NCBI GenBank assembly: GCA_030620095.1
Contig: JAUTXW010002080.1
Location: forward strand, 1-64,000
Source: Kuschelorhynchus macadamiae
Lineage: Eukaryota > Arthropoda > Insecta > Coleoptera > Curculionidae
DNA length: 64,000 nucleotides
Reading direction: 5' to 3'
Part shown: piece after piece, positions 1 through 15,539 of the stretch
Numbering within the stretch: position 1 is the first letter of the stretch
Layout: each line of letters opens with the position of its first letter
Position numbers and translations under genes: made by a program
Notes under the pieces: generated by a model
The model's database searches: none
The model's input: only the letters and a program-made list of their open reading frames with translations
What the model was told of the DNA's origin: nothing

Positions 1-2120
1 TATTTAAAAATATTTCAAAATGTAACAAGTAAAGTAAATAAGCATCCAAATATGTATTCCTTTTTTTAACTGGCATGTTTTTTTTAATACAGAATTGTTT
101 CTAGTTCAAAATTCCAGGTATTACTGGTATTAACTGTATTGTCATATTTTATCAACTTGAAGGAAATTGTGCCATCCAGAACTGGTATTTTATTTGTTAA
201 GGCAGTATGCAAGTTAACAACATCACAGGAATAAATACATGTTTATTATTAAATCCATTTTTTGAAAAAAAGTATACATGGTAAGAAATCTGGCTCACAA
301 CACAACTGCCTAAGTTTTACACAAATTCAATGAAAATTGAATAATCATTTTAGACAGAAATACGAGCAGAAATATTAAAATATGTAATATTGTTAATTGC
401 TTCTTTTTAACATTATATATACACTATACAAGGTTCAGATGCTAACATCGGCGGTAATTTTCTTAAATATAATACCATTTTTTTAACAATACGTTTAGTT
501 TTAAGGTCTTTTCGAAGGTCTTTCTTATAGCATCCGTTTTATCTAAATAGAAGAAAGAGTTTTTCTGATAAAAAAAAATCGATAAATTCACTTTTACCAA
601 CAAGTTTCCTTCATACAGAATTCTCTATCAGACCACACGAACGACCATATAAAACTGAGGTAGGAGTGCATAATTTCTGCCCTTCTAAATCTCAATCGAA
701 ATGGGAAAACATGTTTTTTTTGGGATCCTGAACCCCAAATGTAAACATCAGTAAAAATCTCTTAGGGTTATTTTATCAATGACATAATACTTCCTTTAAT
801 GGGACCATAAGAAAGATCATACGAAACTGAGGTAGGAGTATACAATTTCTGCTCTATGTAGAATTATTTTGATTTTACAGCCTTTCTAAATATCAAATTG
901 TCATTTTTCAAATGTCATATTTCAAAAAAAAATTGAACTTAGGATTTTAAATATGTAGAGTCAAAAGCGCAATGTAATAAATAACTTAACATGTTTTAAT
1001 ATTTGCATAATAACCTCGAAATTTCAAATTTGTAAAAGACTTTAAAGACGCATGATTTAAGTATGCGCTTAAAACTGCAAACAAGAAAATATCCTACAAC
1101 TTATATTACCGAGATATCAACTAATCAATTTAATGTTCCAAAAATTTTATAAGTCTTATTGATCTGATTACTTTACTACTTTATAGATATTACTTATATA
1201 TTTGTTTAAAGTTATCCTATAAACAACATATTTTTATGTTAAAATATATTTTTGGAATCTTAGTCTTATTATTTCAATTTTTCACTTCAAATGTATGTCT
1301 TAAAAAAATCCACTTGACATTTTTTTTCTTTCGCTCTCTCTATTTTTGGACACTCACTTAGTTCCCTCAAAAAAAGTGTATGCCCCTGGGCATTATCATA
1401 TAAGTGCCATAGGTATACCAGTCAGTTTACCATGTTGTTAGGATATAATAGATAATATTACAACAGTTCCAACTACTATGTATGCATCTTTTATTGTAGG
1501 GATGATATTAACAGCGTCATATATATCTAACCAGTTTTGCAAAGAAGCGTGATAATGATGTTGAGAGTTTAAAGTTCCAAGATGAGTCTCCAGCGAGGTC
1601 TCCAGGATATCTTGTGAGTATAAATTAAGAAATCTTTCAGTAAAATATTTGAAAGTATCAAGATATTAGTCAAACTATTCCAATACAATGTGCCAAAATG
1701 AATTACGAAAAATTTTTTTAAAGGTTTGATTCAAGTAGATTCTAAACGTATACATAAAATTAATATGATTATGCATGCAGAAGTGGTGTTTGCCTGACAA
1801 GTTTTGTAAGGGCAAACAATGCAAGGTGGCAAAATGTAAGGTGTTGGCTGTAGAAACATTATTCCATAATTTTAGCACTTGGTTGTACTGTTTTACAACC
1901 ACATTTAAAAAGTAAAAATTTGTCTTGATATAGTCGTTAAAATATGTAGGATAGGGAAGCGGTTCACATGAAGAGAAATTATAGTTTGATGATGTGAAAA
2001 CAAATCTAGCAGCATATAAGAAGACTGACACTTATATAATTCTAACACCACTTTTATTTGTTCTTGATTATAACTGGATTTACTAATATTATTAGTAATA
2101 TATATAATATAAATATTTTG
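1..2120. other. AT-rich non-coding stretch, no gene seen
   Basis: Intron-like AT-rich sequence with many stop codons in all frames and no recognisable protein similarity. A short direct repeat built on the words AAACTGAGGTAGGAGT and AATTTCTGC occurs near 650-690 and again near 812-850, suggesting an old local duplication. A splice-like stretch around 1537-1614 is discussed under rejected items. Confidence 0.6.
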
Positions 2121-2327
2121 TTAATTATTTTCAAGGGCATAGGTTAACCTAATAGTAAAACTATAATTCATATCGGGGTTCCGCTCATTATATTGAGCTT
2201 TCTTAAGATATTTATTCTACATGGTTCCAAGAAAAAAATTGAGAAAGCTCACTATAATGAGCGAAACGTCGATATGAATTATAGTTTTACTTTTCAATGA
2301 GCTAACCTATGCCCAAGAAAATAATTA
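2121..2327. repeat. Palindromic element, copy A
   Basis: A near-perfect inverted repeat with arms of roughly 90 bp around a short spacer near 2211-2240. Both arms carry the words GGGCATAGGTTA/TAACCTATGCCC and CTATAATTCATATCG/CGATATGAATTATAG. The right arm contains a small hairpin, GCTCA-CTATAA-TGAGC, followed by GAAACGTC. A second copy lies at 6344-6556, and both are followed directly by a long (TA)n tract. Copy A's left arm lacks part of the ACTCATTGAAAAGT segment present in copy B. GAAACGTC also occurs at the end of the Penelope-like element near 57607, so this could be a terminal fragment of a Penelope-type retroelement. That assignment is inference. Confidence 0.8.
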
Positions 2328-2328
2328 A

Positions 2329-5384
<3,056 letters not shown>

Positions 5385-6005
5385 CTGTCAAAATTGACAT
5401 TTCTTTAAAAAAATTACAGAAAAATGGTCTTATTTGCTAAAATATGAAAAAGTTGTATTAAAAAAAGTGGTTTATTTTTTAATTTTACATATGCGTACCA
5501 AATTTTGGTCAAAAATTCCAATATTTTTTTAACTTTTTCTGATTTTTGAAAATTCTAAAAAATAATAATTGTCTAACTTAAAAAAAAAGAGTTTTCTGTT
5601 AGTAACCTTAACATGATATTAATTTTTTATGCCTAAATATTCCATAAACTGTGTCTTTTTTGGAAAAAATTAAAATTTCTTCTCAAAATTATGTTAAGCT
5701 TGATGCAAAGTTGTCGTGATTTTATTATTTTATTATATTATATTAATTAAAGATTTTCGATAGTAAATAGATATCTTCATACAAAAAAGTCGTAATTGAC
5801 TAATTTAGAAGCATAATCGAAATTTAAAACTATTTTTTTAATATTTAAGTGCCTTGTACAAAGTTATAAAAATTGAAAATTAGAATTGCTGACCAAAATT
5901 TGACATGTAAAACTATAAAAGAAACACCTTTTTATAGCACTTTCTGCTATTTTAGCAAATAACCCCTTTCTCTGCGACTTCTTTAAAGAAATATATCAAT
6001 TCTGG
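5385..6005. repeat. Foldback (long inverted repeat) element
   Basis: The left arm (about 5388-5540) and right arm (about 5880-6003) are imperfect reverse complements. Shared words include ATTTCTTTAAA, TTATTTGCTAAAATA, GTTTTACAT and AAATTTTGGTCA. The roughly 340-bp centre is AT-rich and has no coding capacity. The layout fits a non-autonomous foldback or MITE-like element. I could not identify a target-site duplication or superfamily. Confidence 0.6.
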
Positions 6006-6128
6006 CAGGGAACACAAGTCAGGTGACTGTTCCCTCTAAGTCATTTTTCATCCTTAGTAAAGCAAAAGTTATTACCTATGTTAAATTTTGAGAAAGTAAC
6101 CTAATAAATGCGAACTTTTTCAAGGACA

Positions 6129-6779
<651 letters not shown>

Positions 6780-9171
6780 ACTACACTACACCCAAGAAAG
6801 TCAAACTATTCTCAGAATTTTATAATTTAATATACCTACTATACATTCGTAGTGTATAAGTTCCACAGTTTGATAGCATACTCATGAATACCCAGCCAAA
6901 CTACAAAAAATATCTTTTAATTGCTACTAAAATGTTATCTTACATATTATTTATATAAATGCTATAAGCAAAAAAAAACATAATTACTGGTTTGTAAGTT
7001 AGGAATATTTACTTTAGTAATTTTAGGATACCAATAAAAAATATGTTCATTTCTACTTTGGTTATATATGTAGTTCAAAAATAAAAACATAATTATTTTA
7101 TATTTTAACCAACTCGAGCACATAATTTGAATTATTGTTTTTTTTTAATCTAATCAATGCTTAAATATATTAATTAGACTACAAACATAGTTAGTTCGTT
7201 CTGTTAGCAACTAAGCAACTACATTTTATATAAAATAAAAGATCTATTGGTTTCTTCAATAAATCATTATTACTGTAGATAGATACTATTTTCCTAATCT
7301 TAAAAATGTATATGATGATATTGTAATATATAAATACCATTTATGTAAATGCTATTATTTCCTAATAAATGACTAACCCGCAAACAGAGTTTTTTATATT
7401 TTCTCTTGCTATCTTTTAGACCTATCAGAAGATAGAAAAATCCCATCAGAAACTTGCATAACAATTTTTTATTTTTGTAAAAGCAGAACAATTTTCATTT
7501 TACTGACGTTGCATTTCTAAGATTTCAAACGAGGCTAAATATGTTTAGAATCTTGGGGATATTTTTTAAAATTTTGTATTTGAAATTTATTTTTTTCTGA
7601 CCTTTATAACAAATTGTAGAAGTTGGAATCAAAATAAAGAAAAAAACACTCTTCTACCCAGATATACCTGAAAACACTTCATGACTAATAAATTTCAGTG
7701 CTTAATTTATGCTAAAATAATTGGTCATGGTTCATAAAAAGCTGTTTATAATTTTGCAAAAAAGAGTAGAAACAACATGCTTGTTCATGTTTTGTGCTAT
7801 GGCAGAATTATAGTACATTTAAGTACTTATTTTACTTTTAAATTCTATACAATTGTTCCTATTTTCTTAACAGTTTGAGGGAGAAGGTTTTCACCCGCTC
7901 AAGGCGTATTTTGCTTTTTATACAATGGACTATTTTGCATACCCGATATAAAAGTGATAAACTACTTTTGAGGACGAGCATGCAGGAAATTTTATAAACT
8001 TGTTGTTTATTTTGAAATTAAATGTCCAGTTAGGTATACCTTACTAAATACTTATATGAAACATCAATTCGTTTTCTTTGCGAAGGGTCAAATAAATCTA
8101 TATATTTCTATTTTTTAGAATAGAACAATTTTGAGTTAAGAAATCCTTTCCAAAATTTAGTATTTGGCATAATTTTTTGTCACTAAGAATAGTTTGATTG
8201 ATTTTTTTAATGTTACATGACACAAAACAACCAATAACAGTGTGAATTCTTATTAACTAAAGAAAAAGATAAAACTAAAATTTGTTACACGAACCCACCG
8301 TAACAAACTAAAATATGACCTAAACATAAATTTCCTCTTCCCCACATAGATCAAGGAAAGATCGATTTTCTCCCTTAAAATACAAATATTGTTTAAAAAA
8401 TTATGTTTTTCCATTTGCCCAAATCTACTGATTTCTTAGTTTTTCCAACATGATATGTTATAAAATATTCTAAACGTTATTTAAAAGAAAAACCCTAGAA
8501 TCTCATAAAAAATAAACGAAAGACCATGCGAGAGATAAATGTTTATTTATCTGACGTCATTGACAACACGCGATCGGAATTCCATTTTCTTTGACATCAT
8601 TGCACTCTCCCTTCCATTAGAAAATATTGAAAAATTTGGGCCGACCTCTTGCGGTAGGGGTTCAAACTTTACCTGTTACCAACTGCAATTGCCAACCTAA
8701 CGTATTCTCCCAAAAACATTCCAAGATTTTAGTAATTATCTTTGGTGATAGTTTGGAAAAAAACTACTATGTTTTTCGGATCAATTTTTTTTCAGAAATG
8801 TACCTATATGTATGCTCTCCAATTTGAGTATTTTGGAATTTGACGAAATTACTTCTGAGCATAGAAAAGCTCAAGGTTAGTACCGCTATTGTTTTCGAAA
8901 AATTACTAGACATATAAACATATTTTTTTTTACTTTTAAAGGCTAAAATGAAAAATTCAACATACTCAATTTAATTTAGAAGTGTTTTAGAAGATATGTG
9001 TTAAACTCTGATCCTCAAATTCCTTTTTATAACTTCGCAGACTATCACAGAAAACAACCTATTTTTGGTCATTTTACGCCATATTTTCTCAATGCTAATT
9101 GACTGCAACTGCCCCCTTAAACCTTATTTACCTTTTCTTTTCTTGCCTGTTCTGGTAATTAACTTTATATT
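6780..9171. other. Non-coding stretch, nothing recognised
   Basis: AT-rich sequence without homology I recognise. Short open frames (for example 7300-7491 minus and 8627-8827 plus) have no family signature and no codon-like composition. Confidence 0.5.
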
Positions 9172-9310
9172 TACTAAAATCAATAAAAATGCGCTTACAC
9201 ACGTTCAACAAAAGTTCTTTGCCGGAAAAGATATATGTAGATAGCAAAAATATATCATTTCTGCAGGTGCAAATCGGCCTACAAGAAGAATTGCTTTCGA
9301 TTATGGCACG

Positions 9311-9369
9311 GGTACCCTCCTGCGATCATGATTTCTGGGCCTCTACCCTCATCAGGTAGGCTTGTACCC
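9311..9369 (-). ncRNA. Hammerhead-ribozyme-like motif, unit 1
   Basis: On the minus strand the order is stem I strand CCUAC, core CUGAUGA (complement of 9349-9355), a possible stem II GGG/CCC with a UAGAGG loop, an extra A, core GAAA (complement of 9332-9335), a palindromic stem III AUCAUGAU, cleavage-site C, and stem I strand GCAGG. Outer words GGGUAC and GUACCC could extend stem I. One mismatch in stem I and the extra A before GAAA weaken the fold. Type I topology is inferred; activity is untested. Confidence 0.5.
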
Positions 9370-9696
9370 AGGAAGATCTGAAATAACAGATTGTGAGTTA
9401 TAACAAAATCGAAAACGAAACGTCTATCATATTGGAAGAGTACTATATGCTAAGTGTAACACCTAGCGCCACCTATTGGGGCTCCGGTGGTTTCCGGCTG
9501 CAAACCCATAAGAATTTGGCAAAGTATGCACTAGCACCATCATGCGGAGAATAGATACTAAAATCAGTAAAAATGCGCTTTCACACACCTTTATCAAAAG
9601 TTCTTGGCCAAAAAAGATATATGTAGATAGCAAAAATATATAATTTCTGCAGGTGCAAAACGGCCCACAAGAAGAATTGCTTTCGATTATGTCACA

Positions 9697-9756
9697 GGGT
9701 ACCCTCCTGCGATCATGATTTCTGGGCCTCTACTCTCATCAGGCAGGCTTGTACCC
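9697..9756 (-). ncRNA. Hammerhead-ribozyme-like motif, unit 2 (best stem I)
   Basis: On the minus strand CCUGC precedes CUGAUGA (complement of 9736-9742), and GCAGG (complement of 9706-9710) follows the candidate cleavage-site C. This gives a perfect 5-bp stem I, extendable by GGGUAC/GUACCC. GAAA is the complement of 9719-9722. Stem III is the self-complementary AUCAUGAU, which would favour a dimeric or very short stem as in other Penelope and retrozyme hammerheads. Stem II (GAGUAGAGGCCCA) is imperfect, which is the main doubt. Confidence 0.55.
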
Positions 9757-10083
9757 AGGGAGATCTGAAATAACAGATTGCTCGATATAACAAAATCGAA
9801 AACGAAACATCTATCATACTGGAACAGTACTATATGCTAAGTGTAACACTTGGCGCCACCTATTGGGGCTCCGGTGGTTTCCAGCTGCAAACCCATAGAA
9901 ATTTGGCAAAGTATGCACTAGCTCCATCATGCGGAGAGTAGATACTAAAATCAATAAAAATGCGCTTTCACTCACCTTTTTTAAAAGTTCTTGGCCGGAA
10001 AAGATATATGTAGATAGCAAAAATATATCATTTCTGCAGGTGCAAAACGGCCTACAAGAAGAATTGCTATCGATTATGTCACA

Positions 10084-10143
10084 GGGTACCATCCTGCGAT
10101 CATGATTTCTGGACCTCTACTCTCATCAGGCAGGCTTGTACCC
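10084..10143 (-). ncRNA. Hammerhead-ribozyme-like motif, unit 3
   Basis: Same organisation as unit 2: CUGAUGA is the complement of 10123-10129 and the perfect stem I CCUGC/GCAGG is formed by 10130-10134 and 10093-10097. GAAAUCAUGAUC is intact. Stem II reads GAGUAGAGGUCCA and pairs more weakly than in unit 1, so this copy may be less foldable. Confidence 0.5.
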
Positions 10144-10324
10144 AGGGAGATCTGAAATAACAGATTGCTCGATATAACAAAATCGAAAACGAAACATCTA
10201 TCATACTGGAACAGTACTATATGCTAAGTGTAACACTTGGCGCCACCTATTGGGGCTCCGGTGGTTTCCGGCTGCAAACCCATAGAAATTTGGCAAAGTA
10301 TGCACTAGCACCATCATGTGGAGT

Positions 10325-10683
10325 GAGTGAAGGCGCATTTTTATTGATTTTAGTATCTACTCTCCACATGATGGTGCTAGTGCATACTTTGCCATATTCC
10401 TATGGGTTTGCAGCCGGAAACTACCGGAGCCCCAATAGGTGGCGCTAAGTGTTACACTTAGCATATAGTACTGTTCCAGTATGATAGACGTTTCGTTTTC
10501 GATTTTGTTATATCGAGCAATCTGTTATTTCAGATCTCCCTGGGTACAAACCTGCTTAATGAGGGTAGAGGCCCAGAAATCACGATCGCAGGAGGGTACC
10601 CTGTGACATAATCGAAAGCAATTCTTCTTGTAGACCGTTTTGCACCTGCAGAAGTTATATATTTTTGCTATCTACATATAACT
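10325..10683 (+). repeat. Inverted copy of the ~386-bp unit
   Basis: This is the reverse complement of the units at 9172-10324, joined to them head-to-head with the inversion centre near 10342. On both sides of the centre the word CACCATCATGTGGAG or its complement appears. The copy ends at about 10683, inside the TATATGTAGATAGC region. Its hammerhead-like core is damaged (see 10542-10601). Direct plus inverted arrangement is common for Penelope-type and retrozyme-type insertions. Confidence 0.85.
10542..10601 (+). ncRNA. Damaged hammerhead-like motif, inverted unit
   Basis: The inverted unit carries the same parts on the plus strand (CCTGC at 10551-10555, GGG/CCC stem II, GAAA, GCAGG). The core box is mutated: CUGAUGA is replaced by UUAAUGA, and the stem III palindrome is broken (AUCACGAU). 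By hammerhead rules this copy should be inactive. Confidence 0.5.
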
Positions 10684-10959
10684 TTATATTTATGAACTTT
10701 ACTTAAAAGTTTGTGATTTTTGTATAATATATTTGGCAACGTCGCAATTTTAGTACCTAATATAAATTCAGTAAAATGTCTCTCTCTCAAGTAACATGAA
10801 TAAGTTTTTAACCTAGGTTATTTTGCTGAAATGTATGTGTTTGTTTTTTGTGGGACTTATTGAATACTAGCTTAAGAATAATAATATATAGTGAAAGATA
10901 ATGTTATGAGCGTTCAGACATTGGATATAATTGAAACGAATAAGTTTGTGCAAACCTTT

Positions 10960-13235
10960 CATCTACATCTTTGGGCCGAGACGATATAAATCACAAAATC
11001 GGTTTATGGAGTTATTACTTACTGGGACTATTTGACGCCTACTCTCCTTTCAGAACAGTACGGATTACAAAAAAAATATTCATCATCGTTAACAGACAAC
11101 TAATATTGCTTATGTCGCTTAGAGACAAGGCTCGACGCAGATGGCTTCGCAGTAGATCCAACGCCCATCAACGATATTTTAAATCCATTAGAAACTACAC
11201 TACTTTGACTTTTAAGAATGAAAAAAGCCTATTTTACCGATAGATTTCCTAGGACAGCAGCCAATGGCATGTGGCGCGAGTTACGCTTATTGGATATTAT
11301 GAGAGGGGGGTCTGACGTTCCTGATCACCTGAAAGATGTTGAAAAATTAAATGATTATTATATAAATGGTATACCCAAACTTGTAACTGATCGAGAAATT
11401 TTAGATTTTTATCACGGTCACAACGCGCAGGAGAGTAAAATATTTGCTTTTTAACTTGTGTTTGAGTCAGAAGGTGTTATATGATATTTAAAGTAATGCT
11501 ATGGGGCAAGATGGAATAAATATTAAAATGATATTATAGTGTTGTCCAGAGATTTTACCTTACCTTACCTTACCCATGATGTATATTTCTGTCTCAGTAA
11601 TTCAGTGTTTCGATATTTGGAAGGAGGCTCTAGTATTACCCCTGACAGAGATCAACACACCAAAGAGTTTCAAAGATCTTCACCCTGTTAGTATGTTCCC
11701 AGTGCTTTGAAAGCTGCTTGAAAAGATAATAGACTCATAAATTCGAACATTCGCTTTTAGTACTAACATAATTCCACCGGTACAATCAGGATTCACGAAA
11801 TTTCATAGCTTTGAAACGACTCTTTTAGCTATAACAGATGATATTTTGAGAGCCAATGATGTTAACAAGCTTACACTTAACTTTAATTGATTTTTCCGAG
11901 GCCTTACCATGCCCTGAACCACATTATTTTATTTGCTATTATGCACTATTTGGGGCTTTCGAATTCGGTAATATTTTTTTTTCGATCTTATTTTGTAAAT
12001 AGAAAGCAACGTTGGTGGACACATTTCTAGGTTTTTGTCAGGTGTGCCTCATCCGAAATGATTACAGCCGTTAAATATTGCCAAATTTATCTTTACGCGG
12101 ATGATACGCAAATGTATCTTTCTTTTCCACCCAGCGACCTTGCATCTTGCTTAAAAAAATTAACTCCGATCTCGATAATCTTTATAATTCAGTGTCTAAA
12201 CACTGGCTTCAAATTAATTTCTCGAAAACAAGTTTGTTAATATTCGGTTCGACCAAAATAAAACAGTCACTTACTACTGAAGTAAAAGTTAGAGTAGGTA
12301 ATACAGAGGTACCATGTACTAATGAGGCTAAAAACATCGATTTAGTTATGGATACTGACCTCAAGTTCTGAAGTCATATTAGTAGCTTTATTCGCGTTGC
12401 CTATACTAACTTAAAAATGATCTATGGTGTACGAAATTTTTTATCTAAAAAATCTAAAATTATCTTATGTGAATCTCTTGTACTTTCTAAATTTAATTTC
12501 ACTGACTCTATATATGTGGACCTCTCCTTGATTCACAGACTGCTAGAAGAATACAGGTTCCTCAAACTCATCTGCACCTTATTTATGGTATACGATACCG
12601 GCAGCATATTTCACATAAACTAATGGAAGCAAACTGGCTTAATATGAAAAACCGTAGGCGCTTACACGCAGCTATTCTCTTTCACAAAATATTATTTCTT
12701 AAACATCCTGCATATCTTCACTCTAAGATTATTTTTTGATCTGACTTGCATACGATAAATCTCCGATTCAGGGGCCGACTCACCCCTCCCGCTCACAAAC
12801 ACACATTTTTTAGGTCGTCATTTACATACCAAATAGCGAATGTTTATAATAATCTCCGTGACATATTAAAATCGTACCCATTAAATATGTTTAATAAGAA
12901 AAACTTAAAAAACATATGTTGAATGATCAAAGCATTTCTCTAGTGTAATTTTATTTTTTATTACGTTTGTACTGCTTGAGAGCTTTATGTTTTTTGTTCT
13001 TACACTAATTTCTTAAACATTGTTAACATTTAGGACTAGTTTAATTATTGTTAGTGCTCTTAATTGTATACTACCAATTATTTATATTTTTTTTCTTTAG
13101 CTTAAGATGGAAAACAGAGATCTTCCTTAGGGAGGCTCACCTGATCTTCGACCTTTTTCTACAAGTTGTGTTATTTTTTTTTTGTAAAGATGTGTGTAAT
13201 AATTATGGAAAATAAAGTCCTTCTAACTAATTAGT
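10960..13235 (+). pseudogene. Decayed non-LTR retrotransposon I (CR1/Jockey-like)
   Basis: A 5'-truncated, frameshifted element. 10971-11243 encodes the linker between endonuclease and reverse transcriptase (IGLWSYYLLGLF, MSLRDKARRRWLRSRSNAHQ). 11218-11454 continues in another frame (NEKKAYF-like, LNDYYINGI). 11640-11930 is a ruined RT N-terminus (TEINTPKSFKDLHPVS; PPVQSGFTKF). 12058-12371 carries the RT catalytic box YADD (12094-12105) followed by SKHWLQINFSKT, typical of the CR1/Jockey/L2 group. 12417-12623 and on to about 12900 hold the thumb region. The 3' part has AATAAAGTCC near 13210. At least five frame breaks mean it is dead. It starts beyond the APE endonuclease, so the copy is partial. 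Confidence 0.85.
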
Positions 13236-15539
13236 TATGAAATAGATGTTGTGCGAAAATACCCTTTATTCCTTAAACCGATAATATGACCTTGACCTTG
13301 TTTGAGGGGATTTCTGTTATCCAGATATTTTTAATGATATATTTAAACAAAATAACAACAAGAATTTGTTATCTCCACGAATTCAAAGGGTCGGATCTCG
13401 TGAATCATGGAAGGATCATTGATAGCATTGCATATATACAAATATCTAATTATTTCATTCAATATTTTACCTTACGTTATGCACAATTACAGATCTTGGG
13501 TTTGATTTAAATAGTAAATTTTATTTTTAAATTCGGACATCACAAAGGTTCTTAACTATCCTAGTTCAAATATATTTTCAAATGAAAAAGGGAAAATGGA
13601 ACGGACTTACTGAGATTCGTAAATATTTTGACGAAAAACGATTCTGCAGCCTGAGATTAAGGATGAATTCTGGCGACTTTCTGCTTTCTATGTTTTTTTT
13701 AGATTCGGCTCAATGTGACCAATGTGGATTAATAAAATAATCTTGAAATTTTCTCTCACTTTTTTGTTTATTTACAAGTAGAAAACAAATTTTGGTATAT
13801 AACGTTGCTGAGCTAATGAACTGTATATCGATTCCCTTTCTTTTTCTTTTTGGCTTCTTGATGCGGTGTTGCCGTATTGCTCCGACGAAAACCTTCAAAC
13901 AAAAATTAAACGGCATGTTCGTTATTTCTACAAGTATCAACTGTTCATCTGTAGCTAATAAAGATGTTTCCATTTGAGTTGAGTTACTCTATCGAATTGT
14001 GCAAAAATTTCAAATAAACATACTTTCGGTTCAATCTTGTAATCATTTTTATTGTAAATTAATGTATTTTAGTTTGATCAAATTATTCGTTAAACTTTTT
14101 TAAGTTCTTTATTTTGTTATTTCAGATATATTTTCTGGAATAGTTACATTAAAGGAAACAGGAAATTTAATGGATGTTTATTACATGTCGCAACCCAAGC
14201 GTTTATATAAAATTGCGAATTTCAAATTTCTTTCGTTAATGTTAAGTCACATCGTTATAACGTTGTTGCTTTTGCCGACTTGATTTATCAGACCTCCGGC
14301 AAACGTAATCAAAAAGCAAAATGAGAAAAACAAACGCTAACCGGAAACAAAAAGCAGCAATAAAATATCATTTCAGCATTTTTATTTACTCACTGGAGTA
14401 GACTATTATCGCGAACTCCCGAATGTTTTCCGAGCCTGCAGATTTATTTCTCAATGGAATTCCTAACTTTTAATAAACGTGTTTCAGTTGCCAGATCTAT
14501 AAATTAATTCGGACGCCGACACTGCAGAATAATGGGCTCGTGTGTGCACTTATTGGACCAGAATAGAGGGAACACGTACTTCGATAGGTCTGTCTGTACG
14601 GAGAGGTGTTAAAATAATAGTAGACTGTGCCAACGGATGCACCTGCTCTGAAATTAAATTTATCTCTTCATATGCAAGATAGTAGAAACTGCACAAATTG
14701 CCATCAATCAGAACAAGGGTATATACCGAAGAGGCAATTTTATTCTAAGCTACAGTTTTAAGATCTTGATAATTGTAGAGGGTGGTTCAGATATGTTTCA
14801 ATGGGTCTTCAATCTTCTTCTTCGTAGAGACTTTAAATTTTCCTTTAAATACGAAATTTGTGACGATTTTTGTAGTTTTTAAAAATTTTGTTAAAAAATA
14901 GCTGATTAAGGATTGAAAAAACTATCACACAAAATTAATCAGAAAATCGCAAATTTAAATACAAAACAGTGGGTTTTATCACATTTTTAAACTGAAAATG
15001 TTTAGGTCAACTTGATATAGCATACCCTATCCGTATGCCAAAGTTTCACACATATGGATTTTTTCCGAGTTTTGTAGATTTTTATTTCAATTCGAAATAT
15101 GCTATATTGACAAAAATAAAATCAATTCTTATATACAAATTTTAAGTTAAAACGGGTAAAAAAATAACTTAAAAGCAAATTCTGTCCTGTAGTTATTAAA
15201 ATTTTATGGTCAAACAAATTTATTGTTGGGGATTTTTCGACCTGCCAAGAAATTGGGACTTAAATTTATAATAATTTATAACTTTTTGATTTTTTACAAA
15301 TTGTAGTAGATACCGTGCCTTTTCTTATGGAATTTGCTAGTGTGGTATAAATGTCAGCCATAGGTTTAAGAAGCATATATAATTACTCAGTTGTTAATAA
15401 TAAATAATAGTGAAATAATGAAAGTAGGTCTACAAAAATATATGGGGATGATGAGGGCTAGTTAATGATACCACGACAAATCCATTCCTAATATTGGCCC
15501 TTTAGAAATTCTTGCTGCCAAATAAAATTCCTGTATATT
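13236..15539. other. Non-coding stretch with a balanced-composition island
   Basis: No gene recognised. The part from about 14130 to 14600 is visibly less AT-rich, lacks simple repeats and includes homeodomain-type words (ATTAATTCGG-like, TTTATTAC). It resembles neither flank nor any transposon here, so it could be conserved intronic non-coding DNA. 14720-15500 is again AT-rich without features. Confidence 0.4.

Larger units (their letters stand above)
9172..10324 (-). repeat. Three tandem ~386-bp units with hammerhead-like cores
   Basis: Three head-to-tail units start at the recurring word TACTAAAATCA at 9172, 9557 and 9943 (period 385-386 bp). They differ from each other by scattered substitutions. 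Each carries, in plus orientation, GCAGGTGCAAA, a hammerhead-like core read on the minus strand, CAAAATCGAAAACGAAAC, and GGCGCCACCTATTGGGGCTC near the end. They contain no real open frame. Tandem units with a self-cleaving motif recall retrozymes and other short non-autonomous retroelements or ribozyme satellites. The orientation is set to minus because the ribozyme core reads there. Confidence 0.85.

Noticed and set aside
1537..1614. Possible host exon ending in CTT|GTGAGT with the frame AKKRDNDVESLKFQDESPARSPGYL-like
   Set aside because: The donor is good and the frame looks protein-like, but the acceptor is weak, an in-frame stop lies just upstream and I recognise no family. It could be checked with transcripts.
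10221..10448. Open frame across the inverted junction of the 386-bp units
   Set aside because: It reads through the palindromic join and the repeat has no conserved frame between units.
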